Virus record (IMG/VR): IMGVR_UViG_3300044949_001780
Span: 1 to 26,062 of that record
Direction: 5' to 3' (one strand)
DNA: 26,062 nucleotides
Origin: a virus
Part shown: positions 6,988-13,174 of the stretch, piece by piece
How the letters are laid out: every line of letters starts with the position of its first letter
Position numbering within the stretch: the stretch's first letter is position 1
Position numbers and translations under genes: made by a program
The notes under the pieces: generated by a model
What the model saw: only the letters and a program-made list of their open reading frames with translations
Databases searched by the model: none
Told to the model about the DNA's origin: nothing

Positions 6988-8874
6988 TCAGGAGAACCGG
7001 CCACTCGCCGCAAACCTGGTCCCCTCGGCAGTCGCGGGCTGGTTGTCGGTGGCTAGCTGCGCCTCAAGCTGGTCCCACATCGTGGCCGGGTTCCTCGATC
7101 TGGCGAACAGCAGCAGCGCAGCGTAGGCGTACCGCGTGCAGTCGCCTCCTTCGTCGTGCTCACCCTGCGGAAGGGTCCAGTCGTACTGCGTGAAGCCCTT
7201 AACCATTCGCGCCTTGCGCTTCCACGGGAACAGCTCCGCTACGAACTGATCCGTTGCAGCCTCCCCTAGGTGCAGGTACCCCGGCCCCGGTACGTCATTC
7301 CGTAGCCGGCCCTGCAGGTGGGAGATGCTGGTATCAGTCCCGATCAGATACAGCAACACTGCCCGCTTGCGCATCGGCTGGTTCTTCCGGTTCACGTCAA
7401 CCGGTGAACCCTTGCCCACGATGGCCTTACCTCGCTGGCTGCTGCCTTTCACTGGAATCCACCTCTGCCGTGTCCGGCAGTAATCCCTCACCCGATGGGT
7501 TGCCATGCCACCATCATCAATGGCACCCTGCGCGATCACCAGCTCTCGGCCATCATCCCGCCGCCAACGGGTTTCACTGATCCGGTCCAGCTGCTCCCAC
7601 ACCTCGTCTGCCTGAGGGTCGCCGTGGATCTCGAAGTGCCCCAGATGCCACGCTTCCTCACCGCGGCCCCAGCCCCATAGCGTCACCACCAACCGCTCGC
7701 CAACCGATCCGCCGCCGCCCTGCACATCGACGCCGGCCGTGATCACCAGCACCCCAGCAGGCACGCTGCCCACCGGATAGCCGTTGCCGGCTGCCGTGTC
7801 CTGCCTGCGCTTCGTCAACCCCTCGGCATTGAACGCATTCTCGATCGCATCGCGCCATGCCTCAGCCGCCCGCTTGTTGATCCACCCCTTCAGCAGCAGC
7901 CGATCGTTCTGTGCCCTGACGAACTGATCCCGGATCTCGCCCCAGCTGATCCAGCCCAGTGGCGCATACCACCCAGGCAGGTGGAATCCTGCCGTCATGC
8001 CATCACCTGCAGCGCTAGGAACCCAGATCCCACCCGGCAGGAAACGGGCCTTGTGCCGTTCCTCGAAACGCTCGCCACAGTGGACACACTCATAGAGCAC
8101 CTCATCATCGGGCCGGTCCCACTTGAACTGAGGCCACACCAGCCGTTGCCGCTCACCACATGCCGGGCACGGCACATGGTACCGCCGCTGATCTGATCGA
8201 GCTTCGAACTCCTTCGTAACCCGGCACGCCTCAGCATCGCCAGGCGTACTGGTGATCAGCGTCTTCCCCCTCGGGAAGTTGGCGGTCCTTGCCTCGAAGT
8301 TCTCGAGCGGGTCGCCCTTATCATCCACCTCCATCGGGTAGCTGCTCACCTCATCCGCGAACAGGTTCGCCGCCGGCATCGACTGCGCAGCGCTGCCGCT
8401 GTTCGCACCGGTCAGCACGAATAACCCGCCGGGGAACAGCTTCAGAAACGCCGTGTTGCCGCTGTCCCGCGACCGCGGCGGAGGGATCCGCTCAGCGATC
8501 ACCGGCGTATCCCTGATGAACGGCTCCAGGCGCTGGCGGTTCAACCGCTTGGCCATCTCGATCGTGGGCTGCACCAGCAACGTCGGGGCCGGCCGCCAGT
8601 GGATCACATACCCCAGCCAGTTCAGGCCCGCTTCGGTCTTCCCCAGCTGGCTGCCGAACATCAGCACAACTCGCCTGGTGCGGCTGCTAGCGCTCAGCTC
8701 GCGCATCGGTTCCCTCAGGTATGGCGTCCGGTCCGTCCGCCATGGCCCCGGTTCCGGGCAGCCGATCCCACCCAGCACCCGGTAGGCATCGGCCCACTCG
8801 TCCACCGTGCCCAGCCGCTCCGGTCGCAGGCCATCACAGAACGCCTGCCGGTAGATCACCGCCGCGTCAGCCAT
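6988..8874 (-). CDS. Terminase large subunit, GpA family
   Basis: This 628-aa packaging motor subunit binds the portal and couples ATP hydrolysis to DNA translocation; its C-terminal nuclease cuts concatemers. The ATPase has a Walker A-like GSQLGKTE (74-81) and Walker B LFADE (171-175), followed by a coupling motif (ITSTPGD, 207-213). A zinc ribbon typical of GpA-type enzymes follows (CPACG 236-240 and CVHCG 263-267). The nuclease half starts with AGVDVQ (Asp383), then AIDDGG (451-456) and a late acidic HDEGGD segment. The start overlaps the small-subunit gene by 8 nt. Length is close to lambda gpA (641 aa). The GpA family fits a cos-type packaging mechanism, though no cos site is proven here. 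Confidence 0.93.
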   Translation of the reverse strand: MADAAVIYRQAFCDGLRPERLGTVDEWADAYRVLGGIGCPEPGPWRTDRTPYLREPMRELSASSRTRRVVLMFGSQLGKTEAGLNWLGYVIHWRPAPTLLVQPTIEMAKRLNRQRLEPFIRDTPVIAERIPPPRSRDSGNTAFLKLFPGGLFVLTGANSGSAAQSMPAANLFADEVSSYPMEVDDKGDPLENFEARTANFPRGKTLITSTPGDAEACRVTKEFEARSDQRRYHVPCPACGERQRLVWPQFKWDRPDDEVLYECVHCGERFEERHKARFLPGGIWVPSAAGDGMTAGFHLPGWYAPLGWISWGEIRDQFVRAQNDRLLLKGWINKRAAEAWRDAIENAFNAEGLTKRRQDTAAGNGYPVGSVPAGVLVITAGVDVQGGGGSVGERLVVTLWGWGRGEEAWHLGHFEIHGDPQADEVWEQLDRISETRWRRDDGRELVIAQGAIDDGGMATHRVRDYCRTRQRWIPVKGSSQRGKAIVGKGSPVDVNRKNQPMRKRAVLLYLIGTDTSISHLQGRLRNDVPGPGYLHLGEAATDQFVAELFPWKRKARMVKGFTQYDWTLPQGEHDEGGDCTRYAYAALLLFARSRNPATMWDQLEAQLATDNQPATAEGTRFAASGRFS

Positions 8875-9457
8875 CGGCCAGCACCCTCAGCGCCGTCAGC
8901 ACCTCAGCCTCTAGCCGTTGCTCGATCTCGAATGGATCGGCCAGCGCTGCTAGGTCTGCGCTGATCCTTGGCACGATCGCAAGCATCCCCTCTCGCACAG
9001 CCTTTGCCAGCGCGAACGCTTCGCGCTTCATATCGGCGATCGATCCCACCTGCTCGCGCTCCTTCAGCACCTGCACCTTGGCACGCTCCGCTAGGTAGTG
9101 CTCCTTCCTTGCCTCGCTCTCGACGATCGAGGGGATCGCATCCTCAGGCAACCCCTGGACAATCTCTAGCAGCTGCTGAGCCGTGGGCAGCGGCGGCGAG
9201 CTCGAGGGCTCAGCCCTGCTCACCCGTGGCGTCGGTGGTGCCGGGGGGGGCGCCCCCGGTGGTGTCTTCGGCAGGTTGCCGCCTCGCCGTCGCCTCGTGT
9301 TCCTCGCCCACAGCTCATCCGCCAGCTTCTCATCGATCAGCACCCTGCCATCCCTCACCACCTCCGCCGCCTTGATCCGGTCACGCCTCGCCGTGCTGAC
9401 CGCTGCCTCGCTGCAGCCTCGCCGCTTCGCGTACTCCGACTGGGTGACCAGGGCCAC
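8867..9457 (-). CDS. Terminase small subunit (Nu1-like)
   Basis: The 196-aa product begins with a helix-turn-helix (QSEYAKRRGCSEAAVSTARR, about residues 6-25), followed by a predicted basic linker (RNTRRRRGG), a Pro-rich hinge (about 65-90), and a helical C-terminal half rich in Glu, Lys and Ala. This layout matches Nu1-type small subunits, which recognise the packaging site and bring in the large subunit. The start is GTG at 9457; only a weak AGG lies upstream. The first of three phased palindromes begins at 9459, directly in front of the start, so the protein may bind its own upstream region. It overlaps the large-subunit gene by 8 nt. Confidence 0.8.
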   Translation of the reverse strand: MALVTQSEYAKRRGCSEAAVSTARRDRIKAAEVVRDGRVLIDEKLADELWARNTRRRRGGNLPKTPPGAPPPAPPTPRVSRAEPSSSPPLPTAQQLLEIVQGLPEDAIPSIVESEARKEHYLAERAKVQVLKEREQVGSIADMKREAFALAKAVREGMLAIVPRISADLAALADPFEIEQRLEAEVLTALRVLADG

Positions 9458-9458
9458 G

Positions 9459-9513
9459 GCTTAACCTAAGCGGCTGCAGGCTTAAGTTAAGCACTGGCAG
9501 GCTTAAGTTAAGC
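9459..9513. promoter_or_regulatory. Three phased palindromes upstream of the small terminase gene
   Basis: Three 13-bp near-palindromes start at 9459, 9480 and 9501, exactly 21 bp apart (two helical turns). The second and third are identical (GCTTAAGTTAAGC, arms of 6 bp around one base) and share an upstream GCAG; the first keeps 5-bp arms (GCTTA/TAAGC). Equal spacing on one face of the helix is the mark of a multi-site protein target. The place matches lambda cosB, where small-terminase sites lie beside nu1. A repressor operator is the main alternative, since the first copy abuts the GTG start. Confidence 0.55.
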
Positions 9514-9522
9514 CTGGGCAGG

Positions 9523-9549
9523 GGTCGGCTTGCCCTCCAGAGGCCGACC
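9523..9549. other. Inverted repeat / hairpin between terminase and upstream gene
   Basis: GGTCGGC at 9523-9529 is the exact reverse complement of GCCGACC at 9543-9549, with a 13-nt loop. There is no T-run on either side, so a rho-independent terminator is unlikely. It sits beside the phased palindromes and may belong to the same protein target or be a transcript structure. Confidence 0.35.
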
Positions 9550-9642
9550 TTAAACGGTCCTGAGGCCTGGCGCTAGCGATCGGACGCCGTTCGAATACAC
9601 CCACGAAAGGGACCGCCAGGAAGGACCCGCGACGATCGATCA

Positions 9643-10422
9643 TTAGCCTGCACGCCGCGACTGCTCAGCGAGCAGAGCGCGGCGAAACTCACCGGGGAAG
9701 GTGCGTCTGTACTCTTCCCATGCGATCTGGTGAACGTTAAACTTTCGTTCGTAGTTCGGTTGGTCGGTGATGAACAGAGCGGGAACGAATCCGCGATTGC
9801 CTACGCGCTTGGCGATGTAGAGCGCGCCTTGTCCTAGCTCACCGTAGCGAATGAAGTAATCCGATGCTGCACGCTTCGCCCTGGATCGCTTGCTGGTTGA
9901 GGAGCTGGCATCGTAGCCAGGGCCAGAGGCTGCCTTGACGCGGGAGAGGATGCGGCGATATTCGGAGCCTGGCAGGTTGCCCTGTGGGTCGAGGGTAACG
10001 CCTGAGGATGCTGGGGTGATGAACTGATCGGAGCGAATCAGGCCAGCATTCCGCATCGATAGCTCAGTTGATTTGGGTTTGCGATCACCACCGCGGGACT
10101 GGATGCCCATGTAGCGGCCGGATGGCGTACCGCGACCCTTTGGTGTAAATCCAATATCTGTAGGTGAGTTGTCGCCGTAGTTCCAACCAACGGCAGAGAC
10201 GAGCCGATCCCGATCGGCTCGCCAGTATCGAAGGCCGCGAACGGTCCATTGTGCGGGGCCGCCAGCGATGCGAGGCAGAACGGTGGAGGCTAAGCGGTCC
10301 TTGGCCTTGGCCGCGGCCCTGGTCATGCCGATAGCCGAGATCTTGTCAAGCTTGCCGAGGGCGATTGCTGCGGCGCGCTCGAGGCGTGGGATCTCGCTGG
10401 CGTCAGCTTCCAGGCGGATCAT
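9643..10422 (-). CDS. Conserved phage structural protein (minor tail / tail-completion type)
   Basis: This 259-aa basic protein has the pattern of a phage virion family in which a helical N-terminus (IGMTRAAAKAKDRLAST) is followed by a WTVRGL segment, a short strand region, then GRYMGIQSRGG..KPKSTE, a variable LR..GLI stretch, a LDPQGNLPG turn and a YRRILSRV helix. I recall this pattern in proteins often annotated as hypothetical structural or minor tail Z-like proteins. The C-terminus (HQIAWEEYRRTFPGEFRRAL) is helical. Its position before the terminase genes, rather than after the head genes as in lambda, is unusual. Start ATG overlaps the stop of the 54-aa gene (ATGA). The exact virion role is not known. 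Confidence 0.5.
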   Translation of the reverse strand: MIRLEADASEIPRLERAAAIALGKLDKISAIGMTRAAAKAKDRLASTVLPRIAGGPAQWTVRGLRYWRADRDRLVSAVGWNYGDNSPTDIGFTPKGRGTPSGRYMGIQSRGGDRKPKSTELSMRNAGLIRSDQFITPASSGVTLDPQGNLPGSEYRRILSRVKAASGPGYDASSSTSKRSRAKRAASDYFIRYGELGQGALYIAKRVGNRGFVPALFITDQPNYERKFNVHQIAWEEYRRTFPGEFRRALLAEQSRRAG

Positions 10423-10583
10423 GCCTGCCGGATCGGGCGAACCATGGTCACGATAGAGCCTGGGTGGAGTTGTCGGTAGAGCCAGCCAGCGGACCAGAGG
10501 GTAGGCGCTGTGATGCGCTGATCTGCAGTCTGGCCGGGGCCGGTCTGCACCGTGATCCAGAACTGACTTAGGTGTTGAGACAT
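10419..10583 (-). CDS. Small protein of unknown function (54 aa)
   Basis: The ORF begins at ATG 10583 inside the end of the PD-(D/E)XK gene and ends in an ATGA overlap with the next gene, so it sits in a coupled chain, which supports it. A GTG at 10601 is an alternative start. The product (start MSQHLSQFWITVQTGPGQ, with a later WSAGWLYRQLHPGS segment) has several Trp residues and may be a small beta-rich protein. Short beta proteins of this sort occur near phage neck genes, but I do not recognise the family. Confidence 0.5.
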   Translation of the reverse strand: MSQHLSQFWITVQTGPGQTADQRITAPTLWSAGWLYRQLHPGSIVTMVRPIRQA

Positions 10584-10903
10584 CTGACGTAACGGGCCCA
10601 CTGTTCAGGCGTCAGGACGACGCGCCAGGAGCCGCCGCGGAAGCGAACGAGGGTAGCGGCATGGCTGACAGCGGCATTGTGGCGCTGGTGTTCGGCCTCG
10701 GGGGGCTTGATGCGAGCGGCGGCGGCTGTGTCTGCCCAGTTGGCCACCTGAATGATGTGATCAGGCACGCCGTCGAGGTCGCCGGAGTCATCTTGCCGGC
10801 CTGCGCCGAGCTTGCGCCGAACTGGGACGTTGAGCAACTGGGAGAGAAGCTCAGCGGCCTCCAGTTCGGCGCGGTCTCCCTTGGCCTTCTGCGGATTGGC
10901 TAT
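10568..10903 (-). CDS. Small PD-(D/E)XK-type endonuclease-like protein with a probable ATA start
   Basis: Read from 10903 the frame gives 111 aa beginning (I/M)ANPQKAKGDRAELEAAELL, then VPVRRKLGAGRQDDSGDLDG (about 32-51), IIQVANWAD (56-64), and a C-terminus ending TPEQWARYVRCLNT. The first helix with its glutamate and the GDLDG segment match phage PD-(D/E)XK proteins related to Holliday-junction resolvases; QVAN stands where EVK-type residues usually are, so activity may be weak or the site variant. The only ATG/GTG/TTG start in frame is TTG at 10837, which would delete the conserved first helix. At 10903 an ATA overlaps the preceding TAG stop (ATAG) and has GGGGAGG 6 nt upstream. I therefore prefer ATA. 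The role is probably DNA processing. Confidence 0.65.
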   Translation of the reverse strand: MANPQKAKGDRAELEAAELLSQLLNVPVRRKLGAGRQDDSGDLDGVPDHIIQVANWADTAAAARIKPPEAEHQRHNAAVSHAATLVRFRGGSWRVVLTPEQWARYVRCLNT

Positions 10904-11124
10904 CGGTGGCCTCCCCAGCTGAGACGCTGGAAGTTGTCGGGTGCGCTGCGGCCACGGTGGAGGGGAGGCCCCCAGCCGCCAAGGGGCTGAAGGGAGACGA
11001 GGCTAGTCCCTAGGCCTGGAGTGACGCGATAGCGGCGCCCGTTGGGTGCTAGCCATACGTCATTCAGGCGGAAGCGATCGGCTGGTGGTGCCCCGTGGTC
11101 TAGGGCAGTGAAGGGATCGATCAC
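10900..11124 (-). CDS. Small protein of unknown function (74 aa)
   Basis: The product starts MIDPFTALDHGAPP and has a likely small beta-barrel core (DVWLAPNGRRYRVTPG). The start is GTG at 11124, overlapping the TGA of the upstream gene (GTGA). The stop TAG overlaps the ATA start proposed for the next gene. The C-terminal part is basic (HRGRSAPDNFQRLSWGGHR) and encodes the GGGGAGG sequence that serves the next gene as ribosome-binding site. I do not recognise a family; its membership in the coupled chain is the main support. Confidence 0.55.
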   Translation of the reverse strand: MIDPFTALDHGAPPADRFRLNDVWLAPNGRRYRVTPGLGTSLVSLQPLGGWGPPLHRGRSAPDNFQRLSWGGHR

Positions 11125-11384
11125 GGCTCAACCCACTGGGCTAGATCACACGGTCTAGCAGTGGTTGGGATTTTCGAGCAGTCGCCCCGCAGGCCGGAGC
11201 AGTTGCCCGACAGGCCGGAGCAGTTGCCCCGCAGGCCGGAGCAGTTGCCCCACAGGTTGGTGCAGTCGCCCCACAGGCCGGAGCAGTCGCCCAACAGGTT
11301 TGGGTTTGGGCCGGTATTTTTTGTATTATCCAAAAACCAATAAAGGGTTAGTTTGGTAATGCGTTTAAATGGATACTGGTTCAT
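11121..11384 (-). CDS. Heptapeptide-repeat protein, G(D/N)C(S/T)GLx repeats
   Basis: The 87-aa product has a basic N-terminal segment (MNQYPFKRITKLTLYWF), then six tandem 7-residue repeats from about residue 31 to 70, each of the form G-(D/N)-C-(S/T)-(G/N)-L-x, and a short C-terminus ending in AQWVEP. The repeats are encoded by six 21-bp units (11177-11302). Such repeats are expected to stack as a small beta-helix, with the Leu and Cys residues facing inward. I recall similar Leu/Gly/Asp repeats in phage proteins of unknown role. Cysteines at the same place in every repeat could form a ladder. The ATG overlaps the preceding stop (ATGA). Function is unknown. Confidence 0.6.
   Translation of the reverse strand: MNQYPFKRITKLTLYWFLDNTKNTGPNPNLLGDCSGLWGDCTNLWGNCSGLRGNCSGLSGNCSGLRGDCSKIPTTARPCDLAQWVEP
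11177..11302 (-). repeat. Six tandem 21-bp repeats coding for heptapeptides
   Basis: Six units of 21 bp run end to end (unit starts 11177, 11198, 11219, 11240, 11261, 11282). They share a core CCGGAGCAG and an A-CAGG end, and differ mainly at bases that change the variable residue. The period is a multiple of three, so copy-number change would keep the frame. Confidence 0.85.
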
Positions 11385-11635
11385 GGTTTTTGGGTAAGGA
11401 TCTGACGAAGCTGTTGAAGGCTGCGGCAGCCTTCAGTGAGGGTGAGGATCTCTTGTCGCTCATCATGCCGGCCCTGGTGGTAGAGGGCTGCAGAGGGGGC
11501 ATCGAGTGATGCCCTGGCCATGTCGCGGGATCGTTCCTGCTGAAGGCCAACTTCGGCGGCGGCGGCGGCGATCAGTTCGGCCAGGGGAGGGCGAGGGTAG
11601 CGGCGACGCTCCATCGACTGGAATGGCGTGCTCAT
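11381..11635 (-). CDS. Small protein of unknown function (84 aa), probably helical
   Basis: The product (MSTPFQSMERRRYPRPPL at the start) is mostly helical by composition, with an Ala-rich segment (ELIAAAAAEVGLQQE) and a C-terminal Gln/Leu-rich helix ending in LTQKP. It overlaps the next gene by ATGA and is itself overlapped at its start by the gene ending at 11632 (ATGA-type). I do not recognise the family. Coupled spacing and a codon pattern like that of its neighbours support it as a real gene. Confidence 0.5.
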   Translation of the reverse strand: MSTPFQSMERRRYPRPPLAELIAAAAAEVGLQQERSRDMARASLDAPSAALYHQGRHDERQEILTLTEGCRSLQQLRQILTQKP

Positions 11636-11982
11636 TGCTTAGGTGGCTTGATGGTCCAATAGGGAGCGCCAGTGGAGGCAGTGGCGCTGCCGTCGCCCTG
11701 CGCGGCCGACTGGGCGGCTTTGAGCTTTTTCTGCAGGGATGAAACGGATTCGGGATAGGTCCATGTGCGCTGGCCTGGGGACCAGCTGAAAGACCAGTCG
11801 TTGAAGCTGAAACCGCCCTGATCCACCTCGCCGTCTTCGGCGAGCTGATCGAGGCGATCGAGCAGGGCAGCGTCGGCGGCTGCTACGGCCTTGGCATGGA
11901 GCCGTAGTTGGGTGAGGTTGTGAAGAACCTCATCGGCCGACATTGCGGCGATGGAGTCGATAGTGGTGAGTTCAAACGGCAT
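11632..11982 (-). CDS. Conserved small protein with WSFSWSPGQRTWTYP motif, function unknown
   Basis: The 116-aa product begins MPFELTTIDSIAAMSADEVL, has an N-terminal helical half (about 10-50), a conserved aromatic centre (FNDWSFSWSPGQRTWTYPES), a charged helix (LQKKLKAAQSAAQ), and ends in PYWTIKPPKQ. This aromatic motif and the PYWTI ending recur in small proteins I associate with cyanobacteria and their phages, mostly annotated as hypothetical. I chose ATG 11982 because it overlaps the end of the small membrane-protein gene by 11 nt; a longer frame to 12099 would add a low-complexity N-terminus. Function is unknown. Confidence 0.6.
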   Translation of the reverse strand: MPFELTTIDSIAAMSADEVLHNLTQLRLHAKAVAAADAALLDRLDQLAEDGEVDQGGFSFNDWSFSWSPGQRTWTYPESVSSLQKKLKAAQSAAQGDGSATASTGAPYWTIKPPKQ

Positions 11983-12070
11983 GGGAAACGATCGCAGCGA
12001 AGAAGCCGGTGAAGAAGATCCAGAGCAGCCAATCTCCGGCCTGCTGGCTGGTGAAACGTGGAATGTGCAT
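11972..12070 (-). CDS. Small single-pass membrane peptide (32 aa)
   Basis: The peptide begins MHIPRFTSQQAGDW and continues as one hydrophobic helix (LLWIFFTGFFAAIVS, residues 15-29) before ending HAV. The short polar N-terminus and single helix suggest an inner-membrane microprotein, but there is no strong ribosome-binding site. Its stop lies 11 nt inside the next gene, so it could couple translation. It may be a regulatory or lysis-related peptide; nothing proves that. Confidence 0.45.
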   Translation of the reverse strand: MHIPRFTSQQAGDWLLWIFFTGFFAAIVSHAV

Positions 12071-12134
12071 GGGGTGAGCGGTGGCGGCCGGTTGGCCACG
12101 GCGGGATCTTAGCGGGTCGGCAAGATCCGCGCAA

Positions 12135-12854
12135 CTAGAACGGCGGGGGCTCGCGGTTCCATGTGCGCCAGGTGGCCCATGCCGCGGCCCATGCTGTGAG
12201 GCACTCAGAGCGGCCGTAGAGGCCGCTGAAGGTGGTTTGGCCTGGCCTGGCCCATAAGGTCTGCCCGAAGTCATACCAAAGGCCGTGGGAGGCCTCCAGG
12301 GCCATGTAGCCGCCGAGCTGGGCGGCGGTGCTGTAGGTGCTGCCGTTGGGCCCGAGGCTCTTGAGATCGGCCAGCACGCGGGCCGGCCCGGTGACGCCGG
12401 CGGGGCGGCCTGGGGGGAGGGGCAGGGCCGGATCCAGGTGGGCGCAGTCGAACGTTCCGGCGACGCGCCGCCGGACGCAACAGGTGGGCCGCTCGCTGGC
12501 GATCACCTCGATCTGGCTCCAGCGATCGTGGGACAGCAGGGGGCCGATCCAGTCGGCATAGGGGCCCTGCTCCAGATCGTGGAGCTCTCTCAGGTCAGCT
12601 GGGGTGAATGGCACATGCTCGCTGTAGCGGCCTGCTAGCCACAGCTCCAGCGCCCGATGGCAGCCGTTGCCGCGGGGTTTCCAGGTGGCGCGGGTGGCCT
12701 CGATGCGATCCATGGCGTAGTCGGACTTCAGGACGGACAGGACGCCGGTGACGGAGACGGGGAAGTCCATCTTCCCGAGGTAGTAGCGGTGCTCCGGGTC
12801 GCGGCGATGAAGGCCTGGGATGGGCGGGAGCCAGGTGGCAGCGGTGCTGGTCAT
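12135..12854 (-). CDS. PD-(D/E)XK nuclease, RecB/Cas4-like
   Basis: The 239-aa product shows the residues of the RecB/Cas4/exonuclease VIII type nuclease fold: GNGCHRALELWL with His66, AGTFDCAH with Asp136, LADLKSLG with Asp163 and Lys165, and AQLGGYMA (Gln179, Tyr183). These residues hold the two metal ions and cut DNA ends. In phages such proteins work in recombination or end processing, often beside an annealing protein or SSB. Here the primase-helicase lies upstream across a repeat-rich gap, and an SSB-like gene is present further right. The start ATG at 12854 follows a 320-bp gene-free stretch, so this gene probably has its own promoter there. Ends 64 bp before the small membrane peptide gene. 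Confidence 0.75.
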   Translation of the reverse strand: MTSTAATWLPPIPGLHRRDPEHRYYLGKMDFPVSVTGVLSVLKSDYAMDRIEATRATWKPRGNGCHRALELWLAGRYSEHVPFTPADLRELHDLEQGPYADWIGPLLSHDRWSQIEVIASERPTCCVRRRVAGTFDCAHLDPALPLPPGRPAGVTGPARVLADLKSLGPNGSTYSTAAQLGGYMALEASHGLWYDFGQTLWARPGQTTFSGLYGRSECLTAWAAAWATWRTWNREPPPF

Positions 12855-13174
12855 GGTTGGCGGCTGGGGGGGGGGGGTACTACCAAAGGGCGGGAATCGG
12901 GAAAAATTCCGGCAGACGCCTTACGGCGCAAGGCTTCTCAGGGTTTGGAAATCGGGAATTCAGCGGGAAAAGCGGGAAAACGGGCGGGATCCATCGAAAG
13001 CAGCTGGGTGTGTGGCTCCGGATCCATTCCCGCGAATTCCCGCGATTCCCGCGAATTCCCGCCGAATTCCCGATTTCCAATCCGCCAAACCCCTTGCACT
13101 GCAAGGTATTACAAGAAAAAATTCCCGATTCCTTCTTTCTTTAGGGGGGGAGAGTGTGGGGCTGTGGTTGGGTT
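12855..13174. other. Gene-free repeat-rich region, candidate replication origin
   Basis: This 320-bp stretch holds at least ten copies of the hexamer CGGGAA or its complement. The left half has CGGGAA at 12891, 12898, 12953, 12964 and 12973; the right half has TTCCCG at 13027, 13037, 13046, 13056, 13067 and 13122. The run at 13027-13072 is spaced 10, 9, 10 and 11 bp, about one helical turn. A tract AAGAAAAAATTCCCGATTCC and a following TTCTTTCTTT give the most AT-rich part. A run of 12 G lies at 12866-12877. The region follows the primase-helicase gene. A role as origin is inferred from iteron-like structure and context; no coding frame is convincing. Confidence 0.5.
12945..13080. repeat. Perfect 17-bp inverted repeat flanking the motif array
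   Basis: TTGGAAATCGGGAATTC at 12945-12961 is the exact reverse complement of GAATTCCCGATTTCCAA at 13064-13080. After one mismatch the similarity continues inward for 7 more bases (GCGGGAA/TTCCCGC). The 102-bp spacer holds further CGGGAA and TTCCCG copies, so the whole unit could extrude as a cruciform. Confidence 0.8.

Noticed and set aside
10201-10220. Inverted repeat GAGCCGATC..GATCGGCTC
   Set aside because: It is inside a coding region and codes for RADRDR-type sequence; no context for a site.
10661-10990. Plus-strand frame of 109 aa
   Set aside because: It is antisense to the PD-(D/E)XK gene, whose motifs and coupled overlaps are much stronger.
12866-12877. Run of 12 G as a possible assembly error or phase-variable tract
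   Set aside because: It is in the gene-free region, upstream of a gene start, so no frame depends on it. It may be real or a homopolymer error; reads would be needed.
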